The notes: generated from the sequence alone by a model not told the origin. Shown: positions 1 to 6,660, numbered from the stretch's first letter. The stretch is DNA of 8,800 bases from Porticoccaceae bacterium (GCA_019090225.1 JAHRWI010000126.1:1-8800), one strand, 5' to 3'. Program-made: numbers and translations.

Positions 1-1054
1 GCTCGATATCGTATTCCTGAGTAAAACCAAAACCACCATGGGTTTGCAGACAGGTATCCGCCGCATGCCAGGCCGCCTCAGAGGCGAACATTTTGCACAT
101 ATTGGCTTCTGAGCCACAAGGTTCACCGGTATCAAATAAATTCGCGGCGTTATAGACCATCAAGGTGGCTGCCTGTAATTCGACATAGGAACGGGCAATG
201 GGAAACTGGATGCCCTGGTTCTGCCCGATGGGCCGACCAAAGACTTCTCGTTCGCAGGCATAAGCCGTAGCGCGCTCGACAAAAAAGCGGTTATCGCCGA
301 TGCACTCAGAAGCAATCAAAATACGCTCGGCGTTCATGCCATCAAGAATATATTTAAAACCCTTGCCCTCTTCACCCAGTCGATTAGCCGCTGGCACCCG
401 CAAGTTATCAAAAAACAATTCCGTGGTGGAGTGGTTAATCATGGCTTTGATGGGGTTGATCGTTAGTCCGTTACCCACCGCTTCACGCATATCCACTAAA
501 AATACCGACATGCCATCGGAGGGCTTTTTACATTCCTCACGGGCCGTGGTGCGCACCAGCAAAATCATCAAATCGGAATGCTCAGTGCGGGAGATAAAGA
601 CTTTCTGACCATTGATAATATAGTCATCACCATCCCGCACAGCTTTGGTACGTATGCGGGTGGTATCGGTGCCACTGGTTGGCTCGGTGACACCAAAGGC
701 CTGGAGGCGCAAAGAGCCTTCAGCAACACCGGGTAAATATTTATTCTTCTGTTCATCATTGCCGTGACGTAACAAGGTACCCATGGTGTACATCTGAGCA
801 TGACAGGCTCCTGCGTTACAGCCGCTGCGATGAATTTCTTCGAGAATCACACAGCCCGCTTCAATGGGTAACCCGGCACCGCCGTATTCTTCAGGTATCA
901 ATACCGATAGAAAACCCGCATCAGTCAGGGCCTGAACAAACTCGGTTGGGTAAGTTGATGTGTCGTCCAGCCCTCGCCAGTATTCACCGGGGAACTGGCT
1001 ACAAAGCTTGGCGACCGCTTCGCGGATTTCAGGATAGTTGGTATGAAGACTCAT
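1..1054 (-). CDS. Acyl-CoA dehydrogenase, IVD/LCAD-like (partial, C-terminus beyond window)
   Basis: FAD-dependent flavoenzyme that makes the alpha-beta double bond in an acyl-CoA thioester and passes electrons to ETF. The reading frame is open for 351 codons from the ATG at 1054 (MSLHTNYPEIREAV) with no interruption; I translated it throughout. In order it shows the all-alpha N-terminal domain with PEEYGGAG (about residues 72-79), the middle beta-domain with QAFGVTEPTSGTDT (about 127-140) and NGQKVFISRTEHSD, and the C-terminal helical domain with FGRPIGQNQGIQFPIA and QTHGGFGFTQEY. E243 in MNAERI aligns with the catalytic base that isovaleryl-CoA and long-chain dehydrogenases carry in helix G. 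The window stops about ten residues before the YEGT position used by the other subfamilies, so that position cannot be checked. Probably about 385 residues when complete. The SD is weak (GAGATAACT before ATG). Substrate unknown; branched-chain or medium/long acyl-CoA are both possible. Confidence 0.93.
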   Translation of the reverse strand, partial: MSLHTNYPEIREAVAKLCSQFPGEYWRGLDDTSTYPTEFVQALTDAGFLSVLIPEEYGGAGLPIEAGCVILEEIHRSGCNAGACHAQMYTMGTLLRHGNDEQKNKYLPGVAEGSLRLQAFGVTEPTSGTDTTRIRTKAVRDGDDYIINGQKVFISRTEHSDLMILLVRTTAREECKKPSDGMSVFLVDMREAVGNGLTINPIKAMINHSTTELFFDNLRVPAANRLGEEGKGFKYILDGMNAERILIASECIGDNRFFVERATAYACEREVFGRPIGQNQGIQFPIARSYVELQAATLMVYNAANLFDTGEPCGSEANMCKMFASEAAWHAADTCLQTHGGFGFTQEYDIE

Positions 1055-1324
1055 AGTTATCTCGTGTTTTATACCCCTGCAAAACACTTGCGAGGCAGTA
1101 GTAATGAACGGATCGGATCAGCTCACGGTAGATAGTAAAAAATCTGCCAACTCGGCAATCCAGCATCAAATTTGGACGGGGGATTCTAGCGGTAATTGTA
1201 AAATGAGTAAAATCGTCGGCTTCAGTGTGACTGGTCCCAAACTGCTCACATAAGCGGACTTTTAAGCTAAAGGACCTTTTGAGCCAAACGCCGTTTTAAC
1301 CTAAATGCGCTTTTAATGAGCGTT
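1055..1324. other. Non-coding gap between the DUF3094 gene and the leftward acyl-CoA dehydrogenase
   Basis: No reading frame here looks like a protein. On the minus strand it must hold the end of the DUF3094 transcript and any separate promoter of the 1054 dehydrogenase. Visible items are a weak hairpin followed by six T (see 1137-1157), a TACAAT hexamer on the minus strand (1195-1200) without a good -35, and a spaced inverted repeat TGTGA...TCACA (1226-1250). None is strong enough to name a regulator. Confidence 0.5.
1137..1157 (-). terminator. Possible weak intrinsic terminator (leftward)
   Basis: Read on the minus strand, TGCC-GAGTT-GGCA forms a four-base-pair stem with a five-base loop (a fifth T-G pair is possible), followed after GA by TTTTTT. 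The position, 170-190 bases beyond the DUF3094 stop and before the next leftward gene, suits an end of the upstream transcript. The stem is short for an efficient terminator, so this is tentative. Confidence 0.25.
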
Positions 1325-1513
1325 CTATAAAAGACCGTTCATCCAGGCAAATAACAGTGCGACCCCCCCCAGCGAAGCCACCACCACCCACAGCACCAGC
1401 AAGAGCAACCAGGGACGGTAAGGTTTACGTTCTACCTGATGAATGGGCGATGACAGATACTCGTCAACTCGGGCCATATCTTCATCGGATAACTTGCGAT
1501 TATTTTCTGCCAC
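1325..1513 (-). CDS. DUF3094 family small single-pass membrane protein
   Basis: A 62-residue protein beginning GTG (AENNRKLSDED). The N-terminal half is soluble and charged, with SDEDMARVDEYLSSP and then HQVERKPYRPW (about residues 25-35). The C-terminal half is a single hydrophobic segment (about 36-60, LLLLVLWVV...LLFAWMNGLL) that should span the inner membrane. The pattern LS-ED-RV-EYLS-P-HQVERKP-RPW-LLL matches what I remember of DUF3094, an uncharacterised gammaproteobacterial family; its function is unknown. The GTG overlaps the dehydrogenase stop by one base (TAGTG), and GGAGG lies seven bases upstream, so the start is well supported and translation is probably coupled to the dehydrogenase. 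If the upstream frameshift is real, most ribosomes would stop early at 2451 and coupling could suffer. Confidence 0.85.
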   Translation of the reverse strand: MAENNRKLSDEDMARVDEYLSSPIHQVERKPYRPWLLLLVLWVVVASLGGVALLFAWMNGLL

Positions 1514-2466
1514 TAGCCTACCTCCAAACCGACCACAAACCTTTGTTCGTCCATGGCCATTAATGAATCAGCCCCGACCCGGATAGTTGCAGCCAGGGTA
1601 TGAATACGGGGCAACATGCGATCAAAATAAAACCGTGTTGTTTCGAGCTTGGCGGTATAGAAGTCGCTTTCTTCACTACCCTCCTGCAATTTTTGTTCGG
1701 CAACCTCTGCCGCGCGCAGCCACAAATAGGCGAGCGTCACATAACCGGAATACATCAAATAGTCGAAAGAAGCTGCACCCACTTCTTCAGGGTTACTCAT
1801 TGCTTTCACACCGACGTCCTGACTCAATTGTGCCCATTGCACGACCGCTTCATCTAGCGCGCCGATGCGCTCGGCTTTGATAGCGCTGTCACTGCTCTGC
1901 TCAGACCAGACTTTGATCTCATTGATAAATCCTGCGAGTAACTTTCCCTGAGAACCCAGCACCTTGCGGCCCAAAAGATCGAGCGCTTGAATCCCGTTAG
2001 TGCCTTCGTAAATCATGGCGATACGGGAATCCCGAACATTCTGCTCCATGCCCCATTCGCTGATATAACCATGACCGCCAAATACCTGGACACCATGATT
2101 GGCACACTCGAAGCCAGTCTCGGTAATAAAGCCCTTGGCGATGGGGGTCAGCAAGCTCAATAAATCTTCGGCCTGATTACGCGCGGCTTTGTCTTCGCTC
2201 AGACGAGTAATATCGAGATAGCTGGATAGGTAGTGAATCAGCAGACGATTACCCTCGGTAAGCGCTTTAATGGTCAGTAACATGCGCCGCACATCAGGGT
2301 GAACAATAATAGGATCAGCTGGGCCATCCGGGTTTTTCGGGCCGCTGAGCGAGCGCATCTGCAGTCGCTCGCGCGCATATTTGGTCGCACCTTGCAGCGC
2401 TATTTCACCGTGGGAAATACCCTGGATAGCCGTGCCGACACGGGCGGTATTCATAAAGGTGAACAT
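1513..2466 (-). CDS. Large acyl-CoA dehydrogenase, C-terminal part (downstream of frameshift)
   Basis: This frame carries the flavin/catalytic C-terminal half of a FadE/DmdC-type acyl-CoA dehydrogenase. Within the 317 residues from ATG 2466 it shows MFTFMNTARVGTAIQG, CANHGVQVFGGHGYISEWGMEQ (about 121-142) and the catalytic signature IYEGTNGIQALDLLGRK (E154, about E440 in the joined protein), then a helical tail ending about residue 317 typical of the PF12806 C-terminal domain. The true coding sequence enters this frame earlier, at GEVNRGLNC just upstream of 2466, and I see no ribosome site before the ATG. I therefore read it as the second half of one interrupted gene, not an independent protein. 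Its stop overlaps the GTG of the DUF3094 gene. If rejoined, the protein would be about 603 residues, the usual size of the family. Confidence 0.85.
   Translation of the reverse strand: MFTFMNTARVGTAIQGISHGEIALQGATKYARERLQMRSLSGPKNPDGPADPIIVHPDVRRMLLTIKALTEGNRLLIHYLSSYLDITRLSEDKAARNQAEDLLSLLTPIAKGFITETGFECANHGVQVFGGHGYISEWGMEQNVRDSRIAMIYEGTNGIQALDLLGRKVLGSQGKLLAGFINEIKVWSEQSSDSAIKAERIGALDEAVVQWAQLSQDVGVKAMSNPEEVGAASFDYLMYSGYVTLAYLWLRAAEVAEQKLQEGSEESDFYTAKLETTRFYFDRMLPRIHTLAATIRVGADSLMAMDEQRFVVGLEVG
1521..1525 (-). promoter_or_regulatory. Strong Shine-Dalgarno fixing the GTG start of the DUF3094 gene
   Basis: GGAGG on the minus strand, seven bases before the GTG and inside the last codons of the dehydrogenase. 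It is the strongest ribosome site I saw in the window and is the reason for accepting a GTG start and the TAGTG stop/start overlap. Confidence 0.8.
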
Positions 2467-3323
2467 GCAATTAAGACCACGATTAACTTCACCAGCAAAA
2501 GGCCTTTGGCACCATCAAAATTGATCACACAGGTAGCATTACCGTGGATGCCCATTTTATGTTCGATGGAGCCGCAGCTAACGCCATTGGGCTGCAAGTT
2601 ACCGTCGGCATCGGGCAGGTATTTAGGCACCAGAAACAGAGAAATACCCTTGGTACCGGGCGGTGAATCAGGGATACGCGCGATAACGATGTGAATGACG
2701 TTTTCAACGAGGTCGTGATCCCCCGCAGAAATAAAGATTTTGCTGCCGGTCAGGGCATAGCTGCCCTCTGCATTCGGCTCCGCTTTGGTGCGCAACATGC
2801 CTAGATCGGTACCACAGTGGGCTTCGGTCAGACACATGGTGCCGGTCCAGTCACCGGCGACCATTTTGGGGATATAAGCGTCGATAAGCTCTTGCGTGCC
2901 ATGGGCAAGAATCGTTGCCCGTGCGCCTTTTGCTAAAAATGGATACATGCTCCAGGCCCAATTGGCGCTACCGGCAAATTCATTGAGAATGCTTTCCATA
3001 GAGGGCGGTAAGGCTTGACCGCCATATTGTTCAGGGCTGGTCAGCCCTGGCCAGCCGCTTTCAGCATATTTTTTGTAAGCCTCTTTAAAACCGGCAGGCG
3101 TTGTCACAACACCGTCTGTCCAGGTACAGCCTTCCGCATCGCCGGATTGATTGAGCGGCGCTAGCTCCTCCTCACACAATGTCGCCATGGCTTCAAGAAT
3201 AGCCTCGACAAGATCAGGGCTTGCCTCCTCACAACCCGGCAGGCTTTGCCAGAGAGTAGGAAAATCGAACACTTCGTCACGGACAAATTTAATATCTCGA
3301 ACGGGGGCTTTGTAGTCGGTCAT
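2451..3323 (-). CDS. Large acyl-CoA dehydrogenase, N-terminal part (upstream of frameshift)
   Basis: This frame starts at ATG 3323 with MTDYKAPVRDIKFVRDEVFD, the short N-terminal extension (PF12418 type) of the large FadE/DmdC-like dehydrogenases that oxidise acyl-CoA thioesters with FAD. AAGG eight bases upstream supports the start. It continues with SPEQYGGQALP (about 96-106), DWTGTMCLTEAHCGTDLG (about 158-175, substrate/FAD contact region), GSKIFISAGDHD and the family-typical KMGIHGNATCVINFDGAKG (about 256-274). After residue 275 the sequence stops resembling the family and ends in a hydrophobic, unrelated tail at 2451. If translated as written it would lack the catalytic glutamate and be inactive. 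It lies 218 bases after bioD on the same strand. From memory, Pseudomonas genomes also have acyl-CoA dehydrogenases right after bioD, so this looks like conserved gene order and not a functional tie to biotin. Confidence 0.88.
   Translation of the reverse strand: MTDYKAPVRDIKFVRDEVFDFPTLWQSLPGCEEASPDLVEAILEAMATLCEEELAPLNQSGDAEGCTWTDGVVTTPAGFKEAYKKYAESGWPGLTSPEQYGGQALPPSMESILNEFAGSANWAWSMYPFLAKGARATILAHGTQELIDAYIPKMVAGDWTGTMCLTEAHCGTDLGMLRTKAEPNAEGSYALTGSKIFISAGDHDLVENVIHIVIARIPDSPPGTKGISLFLVPKYLPDADGNLQPNGVSCGSIEHKMGIHGNATCVINFDGAKGLLLVKLIVVLIACSPL
2494..2501 (-). other. Frameshift site within the large acyl-CoA dehydrogenase
   Basis: Reading leftwards, family-like sequence runs through GCC AAA GGC (AKG) in one frame and resumes as GGT GAA GTT AAT CGT GGT (GEVNRG) in the other, with CTTTTGCT between. 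One base is missing relative to an open frame. Adding a T to the TTTT run at 2497-2500 would give AKG-LFA-GEVNRG, which fits the family pattern G-hydrophobic-hydrophobic-x-GE. A short homopolymer error in sequencing or a recent real mutation are the leading explanations, because both halves remain otherwise intact and conserved. Confidence 0.85.
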
Positions 3324-3385
3324 ATTTTTAGCCTTTTTTCCTGGTTTGTTAGCCGTGTTGCCCTATTAGCCATGTAGTTTTATTA

Positions 3386-3399
3386 GCAGCTCAAGCTGC
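3386..3399. repeat. 14-base perfect palindrome in the bioD/dehydrogenase gap
   Basis: GCAGCT-CA-AGCTGC is an inverted repeat with six-base arms, about 63 bases upstream of the large dehydrogenase ATG. No T run follows on the minus strand, so it is unlikely to be the bioD terminator; a protein-binding site near the dehydrogenase promoter is possible. The same gap (3324-3541) holds a shorter inverted repeat CTGCC-TG-GGCAG (3471-3482) and the palindrome TCTTTATAAAGA just after bioD. I could not assign a convincing promoter here. Confidence 0.4.
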
Positions 3400-3541
3400 C
3401 TGCAAAACTTTTTATTTGGGCGCTAAAGTTTATGCGTCTGCCCGGTAGTTTAACAGTTGTTTTGTGAGGCCTGCCTGGGCAGCTCATCGGATCAACACTG
3501 TACCGGAACCATCTTTATAAAGAACCAACATCTACTGGGCT

Positions 3542-4234
3542 TTACCCTTCGCTTGCCAGGAGACTATCAATATTGATAGCGAGCGCTAATTCCTCACCAT
3601 CTATTGAATCGATATGAGACAAGTCCCCCAGCAAAGGACAGGCCAACCTTGTTCGTAAATCCGCTACCATAAGATCGTGACAGGCATCTTTGGCCCCCGC
3701 CTGGTTGGCGACCCACCCTGCCAATCGCTGGCCATCCCCTCGAATAACCTCGGCACTCAACAGCGCGTGATTCAAACAACCCAGTTTGATATCGACCACC
3801 AAAATAACAGGAATATCGAGGCCAATAGCAATATCGGCAAAAGATTGTTGATCATTGAGCGGAACCCGCCAGCCGCCCGCGCCTTCTATCACGGTAAAGT
3901 CTGCGGCTAATTCAAGCACTGCCCGACAATCATCCACTAAACGCTCTGCCCGTAATTCCAGGCCCACAGCCTGGGCGGCAAAATGCGGTGCAATCGCCGG
4001 TTCCAGGGCGACAGGGTTTATATCCTGATAATCGACAGCAAAGGTGCAGGCTTGCTGAAGCTGTAGAGCATCATCATTGCGCAAACCTTGTGCTGTCACT
4101 TCACAACCGGCGGCCACTGGTTTAATCGCTGCGGTCGTTAAACCTTGTCGAGCAGCTGCCTTGAGCAAGGCCACAGCGACAGTGGTTTTACCCACGCCGG
4201 TATCGGTACCGGTAACGAAGTAGATGTGGATCAT
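3542..4234 (-). CDS. bioD: Dethiobiotin synthetase BioD
   Basis: Cytoplasmic ATP-dependent ligase closing the ureido ring: 7,8-diaminopelargonate plus CO2 plus ATP gives dethiobiotin. The protein is 230 residues from MIHIYFVTG, close to the family size. It shows the P-loop GTDTGVGKTT (residues 9-18), IKPVAAG with K38 (the active-site lysine position), EGAGGWRVP (117-125, second conserved loop) and VVDIKLGCLNH (147-156). I chose ATG 4234 because relatives begin only a few residues before YFVTGTDT. An in-frame ATG at 4258 would add eight residues and overlap the bioF stop by ten bases. Neither start has a clear Shine-Dalgarno, so coupling with bioF is likely either way. It is the last gene of the bio cluster; bioH and bioC, which often lie between bioF and bioD in related bacteria, are missing here. 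Confidence 0.95.
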   Translation of the reverse strand: MIHIYFVTGTDTGVGKTTVAVALLKAAARQGLTTAAIKPVAAGCEVTAQGLRNDDALQLQQACTFAVDYQDINPVALEPAIAPHFAAQAVGLELRAERLVDDCRAVLELAADFTVIEGAGGWRVPLNDQQSFADIAIGLDIPVILVVDIKLGCLNHALLSAEVIRGDGQRLAGWVANQAGAKDACHDLMVADLRTRLACPLLGDLSHIDSIDGEELALAINIDSLLASEG

Positions 4235-4248
4235 GGATACATCGGTAA

Positions 4249-5421
4249 CTAGCGGCATTCGCGCAGGGCAGTGGCGAGGGTATCCAGCAGACGGTCAATA
4301 TCGCTTTCGTCGTGCTCGGCATTTAGGGTGATGCGCAACCTTGCGCTGCCCCGGGGCACGGTAGGTGGCCGAATGGCTCCCACCCAGAAACCTTTGTCGA
4401 GCAGATACTCGCTGATGCGCATAACTTTTTCGTCATCACCAATTAGCACTGGCTGGATCGGAGTGATGGATTCGAGCACAGGAATACCAAACTGGCTGGC
4501 ACCGGCCTGAAAGCGCGCTATCAAGTGATGCAATTTTTGCCGGCGCCAGCTTTCGCTATCGACCAGGGTCAGCGCGACGCGAGTCGCCGCTGCTACGGCA
4601 GGGGGCAACGCTGTGGTGTAGATATAGGTGCGGCCGAATTGTATGAGTGTTTCGATAAGCGCTTCGCTACCCGCAACAAAGGCACCAAAAGTACCGAAGG
4701 CTTTGCCGAGGGTACCGATCAATACTGGTACCTGCTCGACGCTCATATCGAAATGCTCGGCAATACCGCGACCGTTTGCGCCCAGGACCCCAAAACCGTG
4801 GGCGTCATCGACCATTAGCCATGAGTCATGACGATCGGCAATATCAACCAGTGTAGGAACGTCGGCAAGATCGCCATCCATGCTGAATACGCCGTCGGTA
4901 ACCAGTAATTTGCGCTTGCCATCGGTTGTGCTGAGTATTTGATCTAGCGTAGGTAGGTCCTGGTGGGGATAACGCAGAAATTCAGCGCGACTTAAGAAGC
5001 CGCCGTCGAGCAATGAGGCATGATTAAGCTGGTCCTGCACTACTAAATCACCGCTATCAATGAAAGCGCGAATGGTGCCAACGTTGGCCATATAACCGGT
5101 TGAAAACAGCAGTGCGCGAGGACGACCGGTAAATTCGGCCAGCTCTTCTTCGAGGGCCTGATGAATCGCCGAATGACCACTGACCAGATGTGAAGCGCCG
5201 CTGCCAACGCCATACTCATCGCTAGCGTCTTTAAATGCGGCGATTAACGCGGGGTGGTTAGCAAAACCCAGATAGTCGTTACTGCTAAAGCCGATGCAGG
5301 CCTGACCATCGACCTGTACCTGGGCACCCTGGGCGGACTGCAAGATTTTTCGCTGACGATACAGGTTGTTTTCGCGCCGAGCATCCAGAGCAAGCTGCAA
5401 CTCACAATCAGGAGAAACCAT
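4249..5421 (-). CDS. bioF: 8-amino-7-oxononanoate (KAPA) synthase BioF
   Basis: PLP-dependent alpha-oxoamine synthase that condenses a pimeloyl thioester with L-alanine to KAPA, the first step of biotin ring assembly. The 390 residues from MVSPDCELQ match the E. coli enzyme in length (384). Visible motifs are SNDYLGFANHP (47-57), GSGASHLVSGH (73-83), LNHASLLDG with H134 stacking on PLP, TDGVFSMDGD (175-184), VDDAHGFGVLG with D206 and H208, the Schiff-base lysine K240 in GTLGKAFG, and IRPPTVPRGSARLRITL near the C-terminus. The frame remains open to a TTG at 5448 overlapping the bioB stop (TTGA). I prefer the ATG at 5421 because it has a purine-rich leader (AAGAAGCGAAAAG) and the nine extra residues are not family-like. 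It begins 23 bases after bioB. Confidence 0.96.
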   Translation of the reverse strand: MVSPDCELQLALDARRENNLYRQRKILQSAQGAQVQVDGQACIGFSSNDYLGFANHPALIAAFKDASDEYGVGSGASHLVSGHSAIHQALEEELAEFTGRPRALLFSTGYMANVGTIRAFIDSGDLVVQDQLNHASLLDGGFLSRAEFLRYPHQDLPTLDQILSTTDGKRKLLVTDGVFSMDGDLADVPTLVDIADRHDSWLMVDDAHGFGVLGANGRGIAEHFDMSVEQVPVLIGTLGKAFGTFGAFVAGSEALIETLIQFGRTYIYTTALPPAVAAATRVALTLVDSESWRRQKLHHLIARFQAGASQFGIPVLESITPIQPVLIGDDEKVMRISEYLLDKGFWVGAIRPPTVPRGSARLRITLNAEHDESDIDRLLDTLATALRECR

Positions 5422-5444
5422 CTTTTCGCTTCTTGGAGGACTGC

Positions 5445-6482
5445 TCAACCGGCAGCATTATAAAAATACTTATCGCTGGCAGCTTTGTTAACGACCGCTT
5501 GCATACCTTCTTCGGCTTCAGCGTGAGTATGGTATTGCTCAGGTTTAATGCCCAGCCGAGCAAACAACTGCATGTCTTTGTTGGCGGCGGGATTAGCTGT
5601 GGTGAGGAGTTTTTCACCGTAAAAAATAGAGTTAGCCCCAGCATGGAAGGCCAGAGCCTGCATTTGCTCATTCATATCTTCCCGTCCGGCGGATAAGCGA
5701 ACATGGGAAAGAGGCATAATAATTCGGGCCACCGCGATGGTGCGGATAAACTCGAAAGGCTCCAGTGCGGCCTCGTTTTCGAGGGGTGTACCGGGCACTT
5801 TGACCAGCATATTAATGGGCACCGACTCAGGATGTTCAGGCAGGTTAGCCAATTGCACCAGCAAGCCAATACGATCGGCCATGCTTTCACCCATACCGAC
5901 AATGCCGCCACAACAGACTTTCATACCCGCCTCGCGGACATTGCTGAGCGTAACAAGCCTATCCTGATAGGTTCGAGTGGTGATCACTTCGCCGTAATAT
6001 TCCGGGGAGGTGTCCAGGTTGTGGTTGTAATAATCCAGTCCGGCACCAGCCAGGCCCTGTGCTTGTTGATCGGTCAACATGCCCAGAGTCATGCAGGTTT
6101 CCAGACCCAGGGCTTTTACCTCTTTGACCATACCAAGGACCTGGGGCATGTCTTTTTCGCTGGGAGAACGCCAGGCAGCACCCATGCAAAAACGGGTCGC
6201 ACCACTGTTTTTAGCCGCCTGGGCTTCACTGATTACACGTTCAATTTCGAGTAACTTCTCCTTCTCAAGCCCGGTGTTGTAGATACCCGCCTGGGGGCAA
6301 TATTTACAATCTTCAGGACAGGCACCCGTCTTGATAGACAGCAGCGTACTGATCTGTACCTCGTTGGGGTCAAAATGTTCTCGGTGGATCGATTGCGCCT
6401 GAAACAACAAATCATTAAAAGGCTGGGTAAACAGGGCTTGTACTTGCTGGGTGGTCCAGTCGTTGCGAAGTGTAGGGCTCAT
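5445..6482 (-). CDS. bioB: Biotin synthase BioB
   Basis: Radical SAM enzyme inserting sulfur into dethiobiotin to make biotin. The protein is 345 residues from MSPTLRNDWTTQQVQ. The radical-SAM cluster motif C55-x3-C59-x2-C62 (GACPEDCKYCPQ) is present, as are all four ligands expected for the [2Fe-2S] cluster: C99 (RFCMGAAW), C130 (LETCMTLGML), C190 (MKVCCGGIVGMGE) and R262 (HVRLSAGRE), each offset by two from E. coli C97, C128, C188 and R260. PEYYGEVITTRTYQDR and NSIFYGEKLLTT are also typical. The frame is open a further 47 codons to an ATG at 6623, but that stretch is low-similarity, is made partly of tandem DNA repeats and begins right at the predicted transcription start, so I reject it. 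First gene of the cluster, with a roughly 144-base leader controlled by the BirA-type operator. Confidence 0.97.
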   Translation of the reverse strand: MSPTLRNDWTTQQVQALFTQPFNDLLFQAQSIHREHFDPNEVQISTLLSIKTGACPEDCKYCPQAGIYNTGLEKEKLLEIERVISEAQAAKNSGATRFCMGAAWRSPSEKDMPQVLGMVKEVKALGLETCMTLGMLTDQQAQGLAGAGLDYYNHNLDTSPEYYGEVITTRTYQDRLVTLSNVREAGMKVCCGGIVGMGESMADRIGLLVQLANLPEHPESVPINMLVKVPGTPLENEAALEPFEFIRTIAVARIIMPLSHVRLSAGREDMNEQMQALAFHAGANSIFYGEKLLTTANPAANKDMQLFARLGIKPEQYHTHAEAEEGMQAVVNKAASDKYFYNAAG

Positions 6483-6504
6483 GGCGTTTTTCTCGGAGAT
6501 CCTT

Positions 6505-6546
6505 GTGGTTGATAGATAGTGGTTAACAAATAATGGCTGACAAATA
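6505..6546 (-). repeat. Three tandem 14-base repeats in the bioB leader
   Basis: On the minus strand the units are TATTTGTCAGCCAT, TATTTGTTAACCAC and TATCTATCAACCAC, in perfect 14-base register; each outer unit differs from the middle one at three positions. The middle unit contains TTGTTAACC, a full match to a BirA half-site of the form TTGTnAACC, and the outer two are degraded versions. They lie in the transcribed leader, 23-64 bases before the bioB ATG, and end just upstream of its ribosome site. No opposing half-site is found at the right spacing, so they are not a complete BirA operator. Confidence 0.7.
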
Positions 6547-6632
6547 GTGGGTCGCAGGCCATAGGTTACATATAAAACCGTAAGCCTCGCCAGGCAACCC
6601 AGGCGAGAATGGACTATAAACAAGGCAGGACG

Positions 6633-6660
6633 ATGATAAAGGTGGGCACGGCGCTGTCAA
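6633..6660 (-). promoter_or_regulatory. Sigma70-type promoter of bioBFD
   Basis: On the minus strand there is a perfect -35 TTGACA (6660-6655) and a -10 TATCAT (6638-6633, five of six consensus bases) separated by 16 bases. Transcription would start near 6626, about 144 bases upstream of the bioB ATG. The -35 lies inside the left arm of the BirA-type operator, the classical arrangement for repression. Confidence 0.72.

Noticed and set aside
568..801. Minus-strand small open frame
   Set aside because: Out of frame within the continuous acyl-CoA dehydrogenase coding sequence that I translated across the whole of 2-1054.
1226..1250. TGTGA...TCACA as a CRP site upstream of the 1054 dehydrogenase
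   Set aside because: The arms are separated by 15 bases; a CRP site needs six.
2494..2501. Programmed -1 ribosomal frameshift in the large dehydrogenase
   Set aside because: No tandem slippery heptamer and no obvious stimulatory hairpin just downstream, and this enzyme family is not known to use frameshifting.
2299..2694. 131-codon plus-strand open frame spanning the frameshift site
   Set aside because: Antisense to conserved dehydrogenase sequence, with no recognisable domain and no ribosome site.
5422..5448. TTG start of bioF overlapping the bioB stop (TTGA)
   Set aside because: No ribosome site before the TTG, and the nine added residues are not typical. ATG 5421 has a purine-rich leader and gives a normal length. 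It cannot be fully excluded.
5703..6254. 183-codon open frame on the plus strand
   Set aside because: It lies entirely opposite bioB, whose protein is complete with all cluster ligands. Its translation has no recognisable motif, so it is an antisense shadow.
6483..6623. 47-residue N-terminal extension of BioB from an upstream ATG
   Set aside because: Not family-like, partly encoded by the tandem repeats, and its ATG falls at the predicted transcription start. MSPTLRNDW at 6482 gives the normal 345-residue length.
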